A DNA stretch of 64,000 bases from Conus ventricosus (taxonomy: Eukaryota; Mollusca; Gastropoda; Neogastropoda; Conidae), in the NCBI GenBank assembly GCA_018398815.1, contig CM031615.1:52468272-52532271 (forward strand), read 5' to 3'. The notes below the pieces were generated by a model that was given only the letters and a program-made list of their open reading frames with translations, ran no database searches and was not told the origin of the DNA. Position numbers and translations under genes: made by a program. Shown one piece after another: positions 1-10,440 of the stretch. Numbering within the stretch: position 1 is the stretch's first letter; each line of letters begins with the position of its first letter.

Positions 1-178
1 GTGTGTGTGTGAGTGTGTCCTTTACGTTATTAGCCTCATGATTATAACGACTACCGGATTTAAACAGGTCACTCAGCTAGGAATAGCACTTACTTGGAGC
101 TTTCGACAGACCTCCGTCTGTCTTCTTCAGCGGTGGTGTGGCTACTGGGTGAACTGGCATTCAGTGCACACGACCACG

Positions 179-313
<135 letters not shown>

Positions 314-699
314 GTGTGTGCTTGCGTGAGTGCGTGCGTTCATGCATGCGTGCGAGCGTGGGTGCATGCGTGTGTGGGGAGGGAGGGTCACCATTGGGGA
401 AATTATAAGAAATGTGAATTCTAGTCAAAGAAATCGTGTATTAAGTTGGCCACTTTTGTCGCCATCACGACTAGCCCTGAACATTGCAGAGAGCTGTGGC
501 GACCGACCCCAACCGGAGTTGCGACTTTACTCGGAAGTGGCCTCTCTGCAACGCAATGTGTTGTGCTCTTCTAGAAGGCAGAAATAATTACAGCTCAGTT
601 TTATTTTTGTTCCGAAATTCATCTTTGTTAGTTTGTGTGCTACAGCCACAGGACTTTTAATATCGCAAGTGTCCCAGGTCTGCCCTACCCCACAACCTG

Positions 700-2505
700 C
701 TAAGAGACAGGTACGTCAGAATGAGATTCCAGCCACTGTAAGAGTTTGGCTTCGCTGGACTTCCTCCGTTTTTCTGCCAACGTGTTGAAGGTATACATGA
801 AAGGATTTATTGCAGAGTTCAAGGGCAATATAAATGTAGCCAGTGCCACGTTCACCTCACCAGGAATGGGAGTACCAGTCAATGCCAACATGCCACACAG
901 TCCAATGGGAAACCAGCACAGGAAATCTGTCACCGCGACAGTGATCAGTCGCTGGGCTATGGTCATGTCCCGTGATATTTTAGTCGTGTTTGCCTTGAAA
1001 GAATTATTCTGAATCGTCCAGAAGATGAGTGCTTGGCCTGAAGAGATACATAAGAACAAAATGAAGTTAAGGACAATGAGTAGACTGAACGAGTATTGTT
1101 TTCCCTTGAAGTCTCCTTCGTCACCGGTAACGGAATACAGATACCTGTTTGACTATAAAACTCCCAGTGTGACAGCATGGGGAGTGAAGGCAGTAAGGCC
1201 AGAATCCAACCAACAGACCAAGTCAACGCACAAGCCACGGCTGCTGACTTTCTCGCAAACTGGAAAGTGCTGAATGGAAAATGAAGGACCAGAAAACGAT
1301 CCAGTGTGATCAGCCAGATGATCAAAGCCGAACTTCACTGGACAACAGACACAGAGAACCAGCCACTTTGCAGGCTATACTGTCTTTCCATGTGTCATCA
1401 AACTGGAGATATTGCCCACGGAACTGTTCATCAGCTACTCCAATGATAGCGATATAAACACCCATCAGAAAATCAGCCATTGTAAGGTTGAGGACAAATA
1501 CGCTGAATCCACTGAACAAAGTCATGCTTCTCCCAATTACACGTGTGCAGAAACAGAAGACATTGCCGCTGATTGATAGGCAAGTAGCTATCCAGAGAAA
1601 CCCCCGGTAGACCCATGATTGTAGTAAATCTTCACAAGATGACACTTCGTCTTTAGGAGCATGACAAGCGACGTCAACATTACTCGGGATAATTTTTGGG
1701 CAACACAGTTTATAGTTGTCTGATGAGACAACGCGCAAACGGTAAAGATCTGTGAACATGTCCTGCGGAAAAGTTACCACTGGGCTGCCATTCATATACA
1801 GTTCAGTTAACTGCGGTGTATACTTGAATGCACTGGGACTGATGGTATGAATTACAGTGAAAGTTAAATTCAGCTTCTGCGTTTTAACGAAGGGTGAAAA
1901 GACTCGAGAATCAAACACAGACAGCGCGGTGAATGACAAATCCACCAGGATTAGGTTACTGTGATAAACACCGGCGACAAATCAGTATAAAGGAGGTAAT
2001 AGGGTTACGAGAAAGTGACAATGTGTGTAAATTGTCCAGTTCAAAAAAAGCAGTGAGGTTCACTTTATTCAGCTTGTTCTTACGAAGGTCAAGAAATATG
2101 AGATTCGGCATTTTAATGGTTGGAAAATTCGTCAAGGAACACTCACTAAGAACAAGGTGAACCAGATAGGTAAGCTGGCTGACTCAGAAAGTGTCATTCC
2201 AGAACTGGTTCCATCCAAAGAACGAATATATGGGAACTGTGTCGTGGAGAAAGGCTGGAGACAAAGGAACGTGTGACCTTGACACTGACAGCCCACAGGG
2301 CAACTTGTGTCACACACAATTTCATCATCATACATTGGACAGTGAGGCCAGCCATCACACAGGTGGTCAGTGTGTAGACAGGTTGTGGATGCTCTACACC
2401 TGAAGAACCCTGAACACGTCATGTCCGTACAGCCATCTTCGTCCTTACGGTCAATACAGTCGTACATTCCATTGCATCGTGTGTAGACAGGCAGGCAGTC
2501 ATTGA
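700..2505 (-). CDS. LRR-containing GPCR with LDLa modules (GRL101 / relaxin-receptor-like), 3' part, frameshifted
   Basis: A cell-surface seven-transmembrane receptor of the leucine-rich-repeat family. Reading the minus strand from the gap: two LDL-receptor class A modules (CNGMYDCIDRKDEDGC and CDGWPHCPMYDDEIVC), an LRR N-terminal cap (CPVGCQCQGHTFLC), LRRs such as LIFLDLRKNKLNKV, a Cys hinge, then TM1 (GFLWIATCLSISGNVFCFC), TM2 (NLTMADFLMGVYIAIIGVAD), a DRF motif after TM3 (LITLDRFLVLHFPF), TM4 with WSVGW, TM6 with CWFPIG and TM7 with NPFMY. Stop at 700. At least four single-base frame changes are needed (near 2,170, 1,970, 1,328 and 1,078), so it is either a pseudogene or poor sequence; the same indel rate across the window favours sequence error. 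The 5' modules lie in or beyond the N gap. LDLa + LRR + 7TM is the GRL101/RXFP (type C LGR) arrangement; the ligand cannot be told. Confidence 0.85.
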
Positions 2506-3505
2506 NNNNNNNNNNNNNNNNNNNNNNNNNNNNNNNNNNNNNNNNNNNNNNNNNNNNNNNNNNNNNNNNNNNNNNNNNNNNNNNNNNNNNNNNNNNNNNN
2601 NNNNNNNNNNNNNNNNNNNNNNNNNNNNNNNNNNNNNNNNNNNNNNNNNNNNNNNNNNNNNNNNNNNNNNNNNNNNNNNNNNNNNNNNNNNNNNNNNNNN
2701 NNNNNNNNNNNNNNNNNNNNNNNNNNNNNNNNNNNNNNNNNNNNNNNNNNNNNNNNNNNNNNNNNNNNNNNNNNNNNNNNNNNNNNNNNNNNNNNNNNNN
2801 NNNNNNNNNNNNNNNNNNNNNNNNNNNNNNNNNNNNNNNNNNNNNNNNNNNNNNNNNNNNNNNNNNNNNNNNNNNNNNNNNNNNNNNNNNNNNNNNNNNN
2901 NNNNNNNNNNNNNNNNNNNNNNNNNNNNNNNNNNNNNNNNNNNNNNNNNNNNNNNNNNNNNNNNNNNNNNNNNNNNNNNNNNNNNNNNNNNNNNNNNNNN
3001 NNNNNNNNNNNNNNNNNNNNNNNNNNNNNNNNNNNNNNNNNNNNNNNNNNNNNNNNNNNNNNNNNNNNNNNNNNNNNNNNNNNNNNNNNNNNNNNNNNNN
3101 NNNNNNNNNNNNNNNNNNNNNNNNNNNNNNNNNNNNNNNNNNNNNNNNNNNNNNNNNNNNNNNNNNNNNNNNNNNNNNNNNNNNNNNNNNNNNNNNNNNN
3201 NNNNNNNNNNNNNNNNNNNNNNNNNNNNNNNNNNNNNNNNNNNNNNNNNNNNNNNNNNNNNNNNNNNNNNNNNNNNNNNNNNNNNNNNNNNNNNNNNNNN
3301 NNNNNNNNNNNNNNNNNNNNNNNNNNNNNNNNNNNNNNNNNNNNNNNNNNNNNNNNNNNNNNNNNNNNNNNNNNNNNNNNNNNNNNNNNNNNNNNNNNNN
3401 NNNNNNNNNNNNNNNNNNNNNNNNNNNNNNNNNNNNNNNNNNNNNNNNNNNNNNNNNNNNNNNNNNNNNNNNNNNNNNNNNNNNNNNNNNNNNNNNNNNN
3501 NNNNN
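2506..3505. other. Assembly gap of exactly 1,000 N
   Basis: Unknown bases of a round length, so the true size is probably unknown. It truncates the receptor gene on its left. Confidence 0.99.
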
Positions 3506-3590
3506 ACGTGGGTGAAATGTAAACGGCCAACGTGGGTGATATAGTGCCAACGGGGGTTAATGTAAACAGGCAAACGTAGTGAATTGGTAA
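3506..3590. repeat. Short minisatellite, cut by the gap
   Basis: About four imperfect units of roughly 20-24 bp built on ACGTGGGTGAAATGTAAACG, starting directly at the gap edge. The array probably continues into the gap and may have caused it. 3,591-3,837 holds no recognisable gene. Confidence 0.6.
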
Positions 3591-3837
3591 ACGCATCATG
3601 TTTCGAGGTATGGTATGCAGGCAGAGCGCGAAAACCCATGGATTCAAGGAAATGGGTGTGAGAGAGGGTGATGACAGGTTTGGGGATGAGGAAGCGGGAC
3701 GGACGTTCACAGATGCCCAGCGAAGAAAGGGATTTGAGTCACCCTGCTGTCTACTGCAGCATCTCGTGCACTGTCAAAATCATTCTGGAAAATTATTTTA
3801 AACGGCGTCCTTGGGGGAAAAAATCTAGAACTTGTAA

Positions 3838-4066
3838 AGAGAAAGTCAATATACGGTTCTAACCCACCCAACTTATTTTGCACGCAAACCCCCTTTTTCA
3901 CAACAAATTTCTTCCTTCTCCTTGTCGCTTTTGCCAAAAACTAGCACTTTTGTGAAAAACAAAATTAACATGCAAAAACCCCCAAAACGAAAGAATCGTT
4001 ACTTTAAAGTGGGGCTTGCGTGCACATAAAATGAGTGAGTTAGAACCCGTATATTGACATTCTCTC
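3838..4066. mobile_element. Foldback / MITE-like stem-loop left of element 1
   Basis: An imperfect inverted repeat with arms of about 55 bp: GAGAAAGTCAATATACGG then GTTCTAAC and GCACGCAAACCCC on the left, and the reverse complement on the right (GGGGCTTGCGTGC ... GTTAGAAC ... CGTATATTGACATTCTCTC). The spacer of about 120 bp has no coding frame. It lies 125 bp before the polymerase start of element 1. It may be an independent MITE, or a terminal structure of element 1, since it also opens with AGAGAA like the termini of elements 2 and 3. Confidence 0.6.
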
Positions 4067-4190
4067 TCAATGACATTGATTATTTAACAATTAACACACA
4101 CAGGACTGAATGACTGCTGCCAGCCCGGCGTTTGCTGATTTTTCACTTACATTTATTTTTCTAATTTACGTAAATATTGTGGCTTTAAAA

Positions 4191-7100
4191 ATGAATCCCA
4201 CAAGTAAATCCAAGGTTAGAAAACTATATACGTTGGAGGAAATATTTGCCAGCGACAAACAATTTAGCAATATGTTTAGCGAAGTAGACATGGACATTAC
4301 TAACCCCACAAATGTTCAAGAAAGCGTGACACATGCTATAAAAAATCCCAGAGTCTCTCCAAATTGACCCGCCAGTAAAAGTGCTGCTAGTCATTCAGAT
4401 TGATTATGTAACCCCCGACGGTAATAGTATACAAGTCTGGGTTTCAACTAAACAGAAAGAAGTTATTAGCTATCACGACTTTAATTCTGAATGGGCTGAT
4501 TACATGCTTACACAGTTAACCATGCGAGTGAGGAGGCTAAGCTAAGGGGGTCTGGTTGGTCTGAAGGAACAGTTCTTGAAATCAGTTTAAAACAAACAAA
4601 ATATTATCCCATAGCTGGCAATTCTTACCTTCCTCTCCCAGAGAGTTAGTTTTAAAACGAGCAGTCTTAAACATAAAAAATTCTGACAATATGTGTTTCA
4701 TGTGGTGTGTTTTAGCACATTTACATCACGTTGGAAACCATGCAGACAGAGTCTCCAATTATGAAGCATACGCCCATGAGCTGAACTTTAATAGCATAAC
4801 CTTCCCAGTAAACATAGAAAGTATAAAGTCAGTTTGAAGAACAAAACAAACCAATCACTGTAAACGTATATACATGGTCTGCAGTAGCCAATCTACAACC
4901 TCTAAGGATCTCTCCCAATGCCCCTACTTTAGGCGAATCGCTTAACAAACATGTAGACTTAATCCTGTTTACAGACGGCCCTAAGAGCCATTATGTATTA
5001 ATCAGAACAATAAGCAGGACTTATGGCCTATACATCAAAGGATAAATCTAAACAAGAGCGTTGTAGAAGGTGTCTAGTTAGAATCCCCACTATAGAAGCA
5101 GCTGCCAGCCATAAAAATCATTGTAAAAGTTTTGTAGACTGTAAAACTAAACTTCTTACACCCCACCAGGGTCTAAAGTTAGTTTTAAAAATTTACACAA
5201 AATGCAGATGAGCCCATACGTAGTTTATGCTGACTTTGAATCAATCGTGCCGCAGTATCAAGGCCCACAACAACTAGAACAACCAACAACAGCCTTATTA
5301 AACACTCATCAGATTTGTTCTTATGCCTTTGTTGTTGTTAGATCAGACGGCGCACACACACACACACAACCAGAGATTTACAGAGGCTCCAATGCAGCTA
5401 GTAAATTCTTAGAGCAGATGAAACAACTTCGTAATCAGTTCTCCAATCAACTGAATCTTTCAGACATTGTTATGACTCCTGAAGACCAAGAACGCTATAA
5501 ATCATCTACGCACTGTTGGATTTGCGGTCTAGAGCTAACAGCAGCAAACCCAACAGTAAGAGACCACGATCACATTACTGGCAAATTCAGAGGAGCAGCA
5601 CACAGCAAGTGCAATCTTCAGCTTAAGTTTGACCCTAAGACTTGGAAACTACCCATCTTCTTTCATAACTTACGAGGCTATGATTCTCATTTTATCATGC
5701 AAGCAGTGACTTCTGAATATAAGAGGGTTAGCTGCATTGCACAATCTTCAGAAAAGTATATGACTTTTACTCTTGACTGTTTATCCTTTTATGACTCTGC
5801 CCAACATCTGATGGGGAGTTTGGATAGATTAGCAGGATCTCTACATGATTGTCCAATAACTAAAGAATATTTTGACCCCTCTTTAGTGCGTACGTAAAGG
5901 CGTTTATCCTTATGAATACATGGACTCGTGGGAGAGGTTTGATGAACCAGCCCTACCACATAAGGAAGACTTTTACAGCCGTCTTACAGGCACAGACATA
6001 ACAGACTCTGACTATAAATACGCAAAGAAAGCCTGGAAAGAATTACACTGCCGAACAATGGGCGATTATCACGATAAATATTTATTGGCTGACGTGTGTT
6101 TATTGGCAGACGTCTTTCAGAATTACAGATCTACATGCATGAAACACTACGGCCTAGACTCATCACATTACATTTCTGCCCCAGGCCTTTCTTGGGACGC
6201 CTTCTTAAGTCTAAAAACATTGTGATTGACTTAATATCTGATCTGGCTACACTTCAGATGATTGAAGACGGCCTAAGGGGAGGCATTAGCATGGCCTCAC
6301 ATCCTTACTGCAAAGCCAACAATAAGTACTTAGATGACTATGACCCAACTAAACCATCCAACTATCTAATGTACTTAGACGCTAACAATCTGTATGGGTG
6401 GGCCATGAGCCAAACACTGCCATTAAGAAACTTTAGAATGATAAAAGGCCCTCATGAAGTTTATACTGTGTTAGATATGTTGTCAAAGCTTACACCTGAT
6501 AATCCAACAGGACTAATCTTAGAAGTAGACTTGCTGTACCCAGATCACTTGCACGACCTCCATAACGATTACCCCCTAGCAGCAGAAAGATTAAAGATGA
6601 CCCCACAGAACCGCCTAAACTTGTGCCTAATCTCCGTCACAAGACTAAGTATGTATGCCATTACAGACTCCTACAGTTTTACTTAAGACATGGACTAAAG
6701 CTAACAGCTGTTCACAGACTAATTGCTTTTGAATAAAAACCCTTTATGAGGCCATACATCATGAAGAATACTGACGTTAGGACTAAAGCTACTGACGCTT
6801 CAGAAAAAGACTTTTTTAAACTAATGAACAACAGTTGTTTTGGCAAAACCATGGAAACCCCACACAAGCGCAAAGATGTAAGATTAGTTTACAAACGAAC
6901 AAAGAGCAATTAAACTAGTCTCTAAACCTAACTACCTAGATTTTAGACAATTTAACAGCAGCCTGATTGGCATTATGATGAAGAAACAGAATGTGAAGTT
7001 GGACAAGCCAGTGTTTATTGGGTTTACTGTATTAGAGCTGTCAAAGCTGTTAATGCTAGAATTTCTGTATGACTACTTTAAACCGCTATACCCAGAATCT

Positions 7101-7608
7101 AGAGTCCTTTACACAGACACTGACTCTTTTATTCTAGACATCCCAACAGGAGACTTTTACAAAGACTTGGAAACAGAAGTAGCTAAAGGAGCCGATGGAT
7201 GGTACGACACATGCGACTATCCTAAAGACAGCCCTTTACATTCAACTGTATACAAGAAAGTAATTGGAAAGTTTAAAGACGAACTTAATGGGACAGTTAT
7301 ACAAGAATATGTTGGTCTACGGTCAAAGATGTATAGCGTTGCTAGTCAGACTTCTGTAATGAAGAAAGCTAAGGGCATAAGTAAAGAAGTTGTAAAAAAA
7401 TATATAACTCACGACAACTACAAGCAGGCTCTCTTTGAACACAAAATATTTCATCACACAAATGTTAATCTGCGCTCTACTCTTCATCAAGTAAACACAA
7501 CTGCTGTTAATAAGAAATCACTAGTCTCTAACAATAAAAAAGAGAACTTACGTCGATCCTGAGTTTTCATACGCTATAGGCCATTGGAGAACTGACTTAA
7601 AAGATTAA
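4191..7608 (+). CDS. Protein-primed type family B DNA polymerase (element 1), frameshifted
   Basis: The replicative polymerase of Polinton/adintovirus-like elements. Start chosen at 4,191 (MNPTSKSK). Visible in order: an N-terminal region (IDPPVKVLLVI near 4,368), a Cys/His cluster (CRRC ... HKNHC) at 5,050-5,130, exonuclease motif I (VVYADFESI, 5,220), an inserted EndoVII-like module (HCWICG ... RDHDHITGKFRGAAHSKCN, 5,510-5,620), exonuclease II (FHNLRGYDSHF, 5,660), exonuclease III (YHDKYLLADVCLLADVF, 6,070), polymerase motif A (LDANNLYGWAM, 6,376), motif B (KLMNNSCFGKTM, 6,820) and motif C (LYTDTDSFILDI, 7,108). It ends with a conserved Tyr-Ala-Ile-Gly-His-Trp stretch. All catalytic motifs are intact, but about ten frame changes or stops break it, so it is a pseudogene or badly sequenced. 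Confidence 0.88.
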
Positions 7609-7793
7609 CTTGACTTGCTCTAGAACATGGCTAAGTACAGTTAAGAACTTGACAAGTACTTAAGTTAAGTCCAAGTAAAGAACTTGGTCTAGAACTTAAC
7701 CAGTACTTTACTAAAGAACTTAACCAGTTCTTTACTTGTACTTACTTAAGAACTTAACCAGTTCTTATCTAGTTCTTATCTAGTTCTTAAAAA
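7609..7793. repeat. Tandem repeats between PolB and gene B of element 1
   Basis: Degenerate repeats of ACTTAA / GAACTTAACCAGT, about 11-21 bp each. The block directly follows the 3' end of gene B (minus strand), the same place as the blocks at 40,612 and 51,700 in elements 2 and 3. Sequence differs but composition and position are kept. Confidence 0.8.
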
Positions 7794-8226
7794 CTAATTC
7801 AGTGAAAATGGATCTACAACAGGTTGTGTCTTTTCTTCAGGGATTGGTACTTTTACTGTTTTTGTGGGTGGCTGTGACTTTGTTGCTAAGTATGGCGTTA
7901 TACATTTGTATGCCAAAAACAAATACATAATAATACATCTTATAGTTTGATTGTGATTGTGATGGTGGTGTTGATGGTGCTGGTGGCAATGTTGTATTAC
8001 AATCTAACAATTTTTGTTTTGCTGCTTGGTTTGCTTTTTGCGGTCTGTTCCATTCAGCTAGCTTGCGACCAGCCTCAACACGCCCAGGATTTTTAGACTT
8101 AGTAACATTACTTACTTGTGGGACACTCACTTGTGGGACAATCACTTGTGGGCTCCCCTGAGCATTCACTTGTGGGCACCCCTGAGCATTCGCTTGTGAA
8201 GTCGCAATCTTCTCCTGATCGCTCAT
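7794..8226 (-). CDS. Gene B: small basic/membrane protein (element 1)
   Basis: Counterpart of genes at 40,132-40,589 and 51,996-52,480. It opens with a Gln/Pro/Val repeat region, then KNPGRVEAGRKLAEWN, which is nearly identical in element 2 (KNPGRVAAGKKLAEWN), then a hydrophobic segment and a C-terminal Asp-Pro-Phe motif. One frameshift lies near 7,870; the long open frame otherwise ends early. Start ATG at 8,226 comes just after the stop of gene A, suggesting co-transcription. Function unknown; the basic conserved stretch could bind nucleic acid. Confidence 0.65.
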
Positions 8227-8227
8227 T

Positions 8228-8654
8228 TTATTTAATAAAATTAATATGATTAAAAGTAATTAATCCCATGATGAATGGACATAACAAGGTCCCAAATCTG
8301 TAATACATGTTACATGCAAGAGATTCTAGGGACTTGTTTAAAACTGGATCTTGTGATAAGTCATATTTTAAATCTTCTTCTGAATCAATCAGCGCCATCT
8401 TGCTTACTAATTTAGCATATAAACTAATCATTGTCTGCCCCACCTGTCTAACCATTTTTGACCCCAGCTGTGCTTCGTACCCAGCGTAATACTTCTCAAC
8501 GTCTGAAGTAGACAATTGTTGAATCTGTTCAATACTTAGTTCAGTGCCTAAATACTGTCTAGTTTTTTTTTCCACACGCAGCCAGAGAGGATAATCTTTC
8601 TTTATGAGAGAGGTCTGCTTGCTCCTCACACTTTAATAGCTCGTCACAATCCAT
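8228..8654 (-). CDS. Gene A: conserved element protein with internal frame change (element 1)
   Basis: About 140 residues, aligning along its length with 39,672-40,140: shared stretches include LSIEQIQQ, YEAQLGS, DPVLNKSLESL and YYRFGTL. The conserved N-terminal frame from ATG 8,654 (KERLSSLAACGK) runs to a stop just after an A-rich tract at 8,569-8,577, and the conserved body continues in the +1 frame. The same switch is present in element 2. Two C-terminal hydrophobic segments suggest membrane association. No family recognised. Confidence 0.65.
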
Positions 8655-8694
8655 TTTTAAAAGCAATAAAAATAATATAATACTTTTTAAAACC

Positions 8695-8922
8695 ATGAGT
8701 TTAACGCTGGTTAATTATGCTGTGACTATTGTTGGTATTATAGTTTATTCAACTCTTGCAAAATGTTTGCTAAGAATAAAACCGCCCAACATGGGAAAGA
8801 TAGAAGATTCACCAAAACTAGTTGCAACCTTATTTTTAGCCCTAGCAACAAAAGATTATCTGATTAAAAAGCACATAGACGGCCTTTCATATTATGATTA
8901 TTTTAATTATTTTTGTAGTTAG
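8695..8922 (+). CDS. Small membrane protein, first of a pair (element 1)
   Basis: 75 residues with a hydrophobic N-terminal helix (VTIVGIIVYSTLAKCLL), then KPPNMGKIED and LALATKDYLIKKHI. It is a paralogue of the next gene and of 39,405-39,634 in element 2 (shared pattern K-DLGK-ED----I-AT-K-FL). Divergent start opposite gene A, with an AT-rich gap between. Function unknown. Confidence 0.55.
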   Translation: MSLTLVNYAVTIVGIIVYSTLAKCLLRIKPPNMGKIEDSPKLVATLFLALATKDYLIKKHIDGLSYYDYFNYFCS

Positions 8923-8934
8923 CAAAAAAACAAT

Positions 8935-9160
8935 AGCACTGCAAAGATCATCAATAGTATTTACCACGCTGCTGTAATCGGTGGTCTTAGTATAGGGTAT
9001 AGCGTGTTAGCAAAAAACATGTTTAAAATGAAACCAGCTGACCTAGGAAGGTTAGACATTGAGGATGTTGTTAAGGTTATAGTTGTAATAACTGCGGGGA
9101 TTGCATCAAAAGTCTTTCTTTGTTGCACAGGGGATTATCCCAGAAAATATTAATGCATAG
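8935..9160 (+). CDS. Small membrane protein, second of a pair (element 1)
   Basis: Reads AAVIGGLSIGYSVLAKN, then KPADLGRLDIEDVVKVIVVI; a frameshift near 9,115 separates the last residues, which end in GIIPENINA before the stop at 9,160, matching GIIPDSINM in element 2. No clean start codon is visible upstream, so the start is approximate. Element 2 shows only one gene of this type, so element 1 has either duplicated it or element 2 has lost one. Confidence 0.5.
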
Positions 9161-9195
9161 GCAGATTAATTCATAAGAAAATAATTTATAAAAAG

Positions 9196-9599
9196 ATGTC
9201 TGGATTGGTTCTGATGGTGGGAGGAGCTATTGTTAATGCATTAGCCTTCTCTGGCAGCAATTACATGTTTCGTAAACTGCGGTCTGACGAAGAAAGAGAA
9301 CGACATAACAAGGCCATGGAAGATTTAGCCAAGGCAAGAGACGCTTATGAGAAAAGGAGGATTGCTGACTTAGACTTTATCAATAAAAAGTTAAGGAACA
9401 GGGACATGCAGAGCACACATTTACAGACGTTGATGAGGCAATGAATGAGTATTATTTAGTAACAGGAAAGAAGTTTCTAACATCATCACCGCCAGAACTG
9501 TCTGACTTTTATGAGCCATCTGAGGATCAGAAAATGGCAGAAATAGGCTTTATTATAGGTGCTATGGGAGCAATCTTTCTTCTCGCATATTCAATCTAA
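9196..9599 (+). CDS. Membrane/coiled-coil protein with AFSGSNY motif (element 1)
   Basis: About 134 residues after allowing for one frameshift at about 9,410. N-terminal hydrophobic MVGGAIVNALAFSGSNY, a charged helical middle (coiled coil likely), FLTSSPPELSDFYEPSEDQK, and a C-terminal membrane helix GFIIGAMGAIFLLAYSI. Homologous copies: 38,973-39,379 and 53,284-53,725. Two membrane segments around a charged helix would suit a virion or replication-membrane anchor, but this is inference. Confidence 0.65.
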
Positions 9600-9631
9600 A
9601 AAACAATACAATTTAAATACAGTCCCTTCTT

Positions 9632-9905
9632 ATGGACAAAATATATTATTCTCCTAGAGGGTACTGGAAAGGAAAGACTGCTTTTGATAAAATGAGTAAA
9701 GCTGCTAAGGTGTCTGAATCAGAAGCAAACGACTGGCTTTCAAAACAAGCAATTTGGCAAATATATCTGCCTGCCCCAAAAAGAATAATAAGGCCTAGAT
9801 TTGTTAAATCAACACCGAATGACACCCACCAGATGGACTTGTTGTATCTTCCACATGACAAAGTTAGAAGGAAAAAAGTTTAAGTGTGCTCTGACAGTTG
9901 TTGAC
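9632..9905 (+). pseudogene. RVE integrase, N-terminal fragment (element 1)
   Basis: Opens MDKIYYSPRGYWKGK, followed by a helical N-terminal domain and HQMDLLYLPHD, where Asp is the first catalytic residue of the DDE triad. Homology to the integrases at 38,017-38,966 and 53,731-54,745 stops at TVVDM (9,905), where the sequence jumps into the end of an opposite gene. The second Asp and the Glu are missing, so it cannot be active. Confidence 0.8.
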
Positions 9906-10398
9906 ATGGGTTAAATTCTAAACCAACCGTGTCATCCCCCACTAAGGACCTCTTTCTGCTCAGCACATACTCCCGATTATATTTAGTTATCTCAATCTGC
10001 TTTTTCTGTTGTGTTCCTGGGACAAGACTAACATGAAGGGGTCCTTTCTAAAATTGTGTTTCTTATCAAAGTATACATTGGGGCTTCGTAAGTCAAATTT
10101 TAAATCCCAGTCAATTTCAGGAATCAAGACCCAGTTATTGTCTTGTTTATAAAGCCTGTATTCGTGTTTGCCGTAATCAGTTGTTTCTAGATTTCTTATT
10201 TGTTCCAGTTTAGGATGTTGCTGCCGTTTTATATGTTCAATTTCTGTTCGTTTGTAAAACCCATCATCTGTGTATTCAAATCCATAAACATTTACTGGCA
10301 CTCCATTAGATCAAACTCAAATGTGTCTGCTAGGTCTTTTAGCTCTACTGCAACGCATTTAGGAGCTAGCTGTACTTTTGGTTCTGGCCCGCGAGACA
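9906..10398 (-). CDS. Accessory protein specific to element 1, frameshifted
   Basis: From ATG 10,398 (MSRGPEPKVQLAPK) through a frameshift near 10,296, then VNVYGFEYTDDGFYKR, DNNWVLIPEIDWDLKFDLRS and, after another frameshift near 10,015, KYNREYVLSRKRSLVGDD, ending where the truncated integrase begins. I do not recognise it and found no counterpart in elements 2 or 3. The junction with the integrase looks like a deletion scar that may have removed the end of both genes. Confidence 0.5.
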
Positions 10399-10440
10399 TT
10401 CTTTTTAATATAAAAATTATAATAAACAATCTACAATAAG

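Larger units (their letters stand above)
4067..10440 (+). mobile_element. Element 1: partial Polinton/Maverick (adintovirus-like) element
   Basis: This segment holds PolB, a tandem-repeat block, two genes on the minus strand, two small membrane proteins, a third membrane protein, the start of an RVE integrase and an extra minus-strand gene. All but the last have counterparts in element 2. Compared with element 2, the block from tandem repeats to integrase is inverted relative to PolB, the integrase is cut after its first catalytic Asp, and no capsid or ATPase gene or terminal hairpin was found. I read it as a rearranged, decayed copy of a related family. The outer limits are approximate. Confidence 0.75.

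Noticed and set aside
2132..3710. Long open frames spanning the N gap
   Set aside because: They are open only because N has no stop codons; just the first 125 residues on the minus strand (LDLa and LRR cap) are real.
8565..8580. A AAA AAC as a -1 frameshift heptamer in gene A
   Set aside because: The heptamer is in the right phase, but the conserved downstream frame is +1, not -1, so classic -1 slippage does not explain it.
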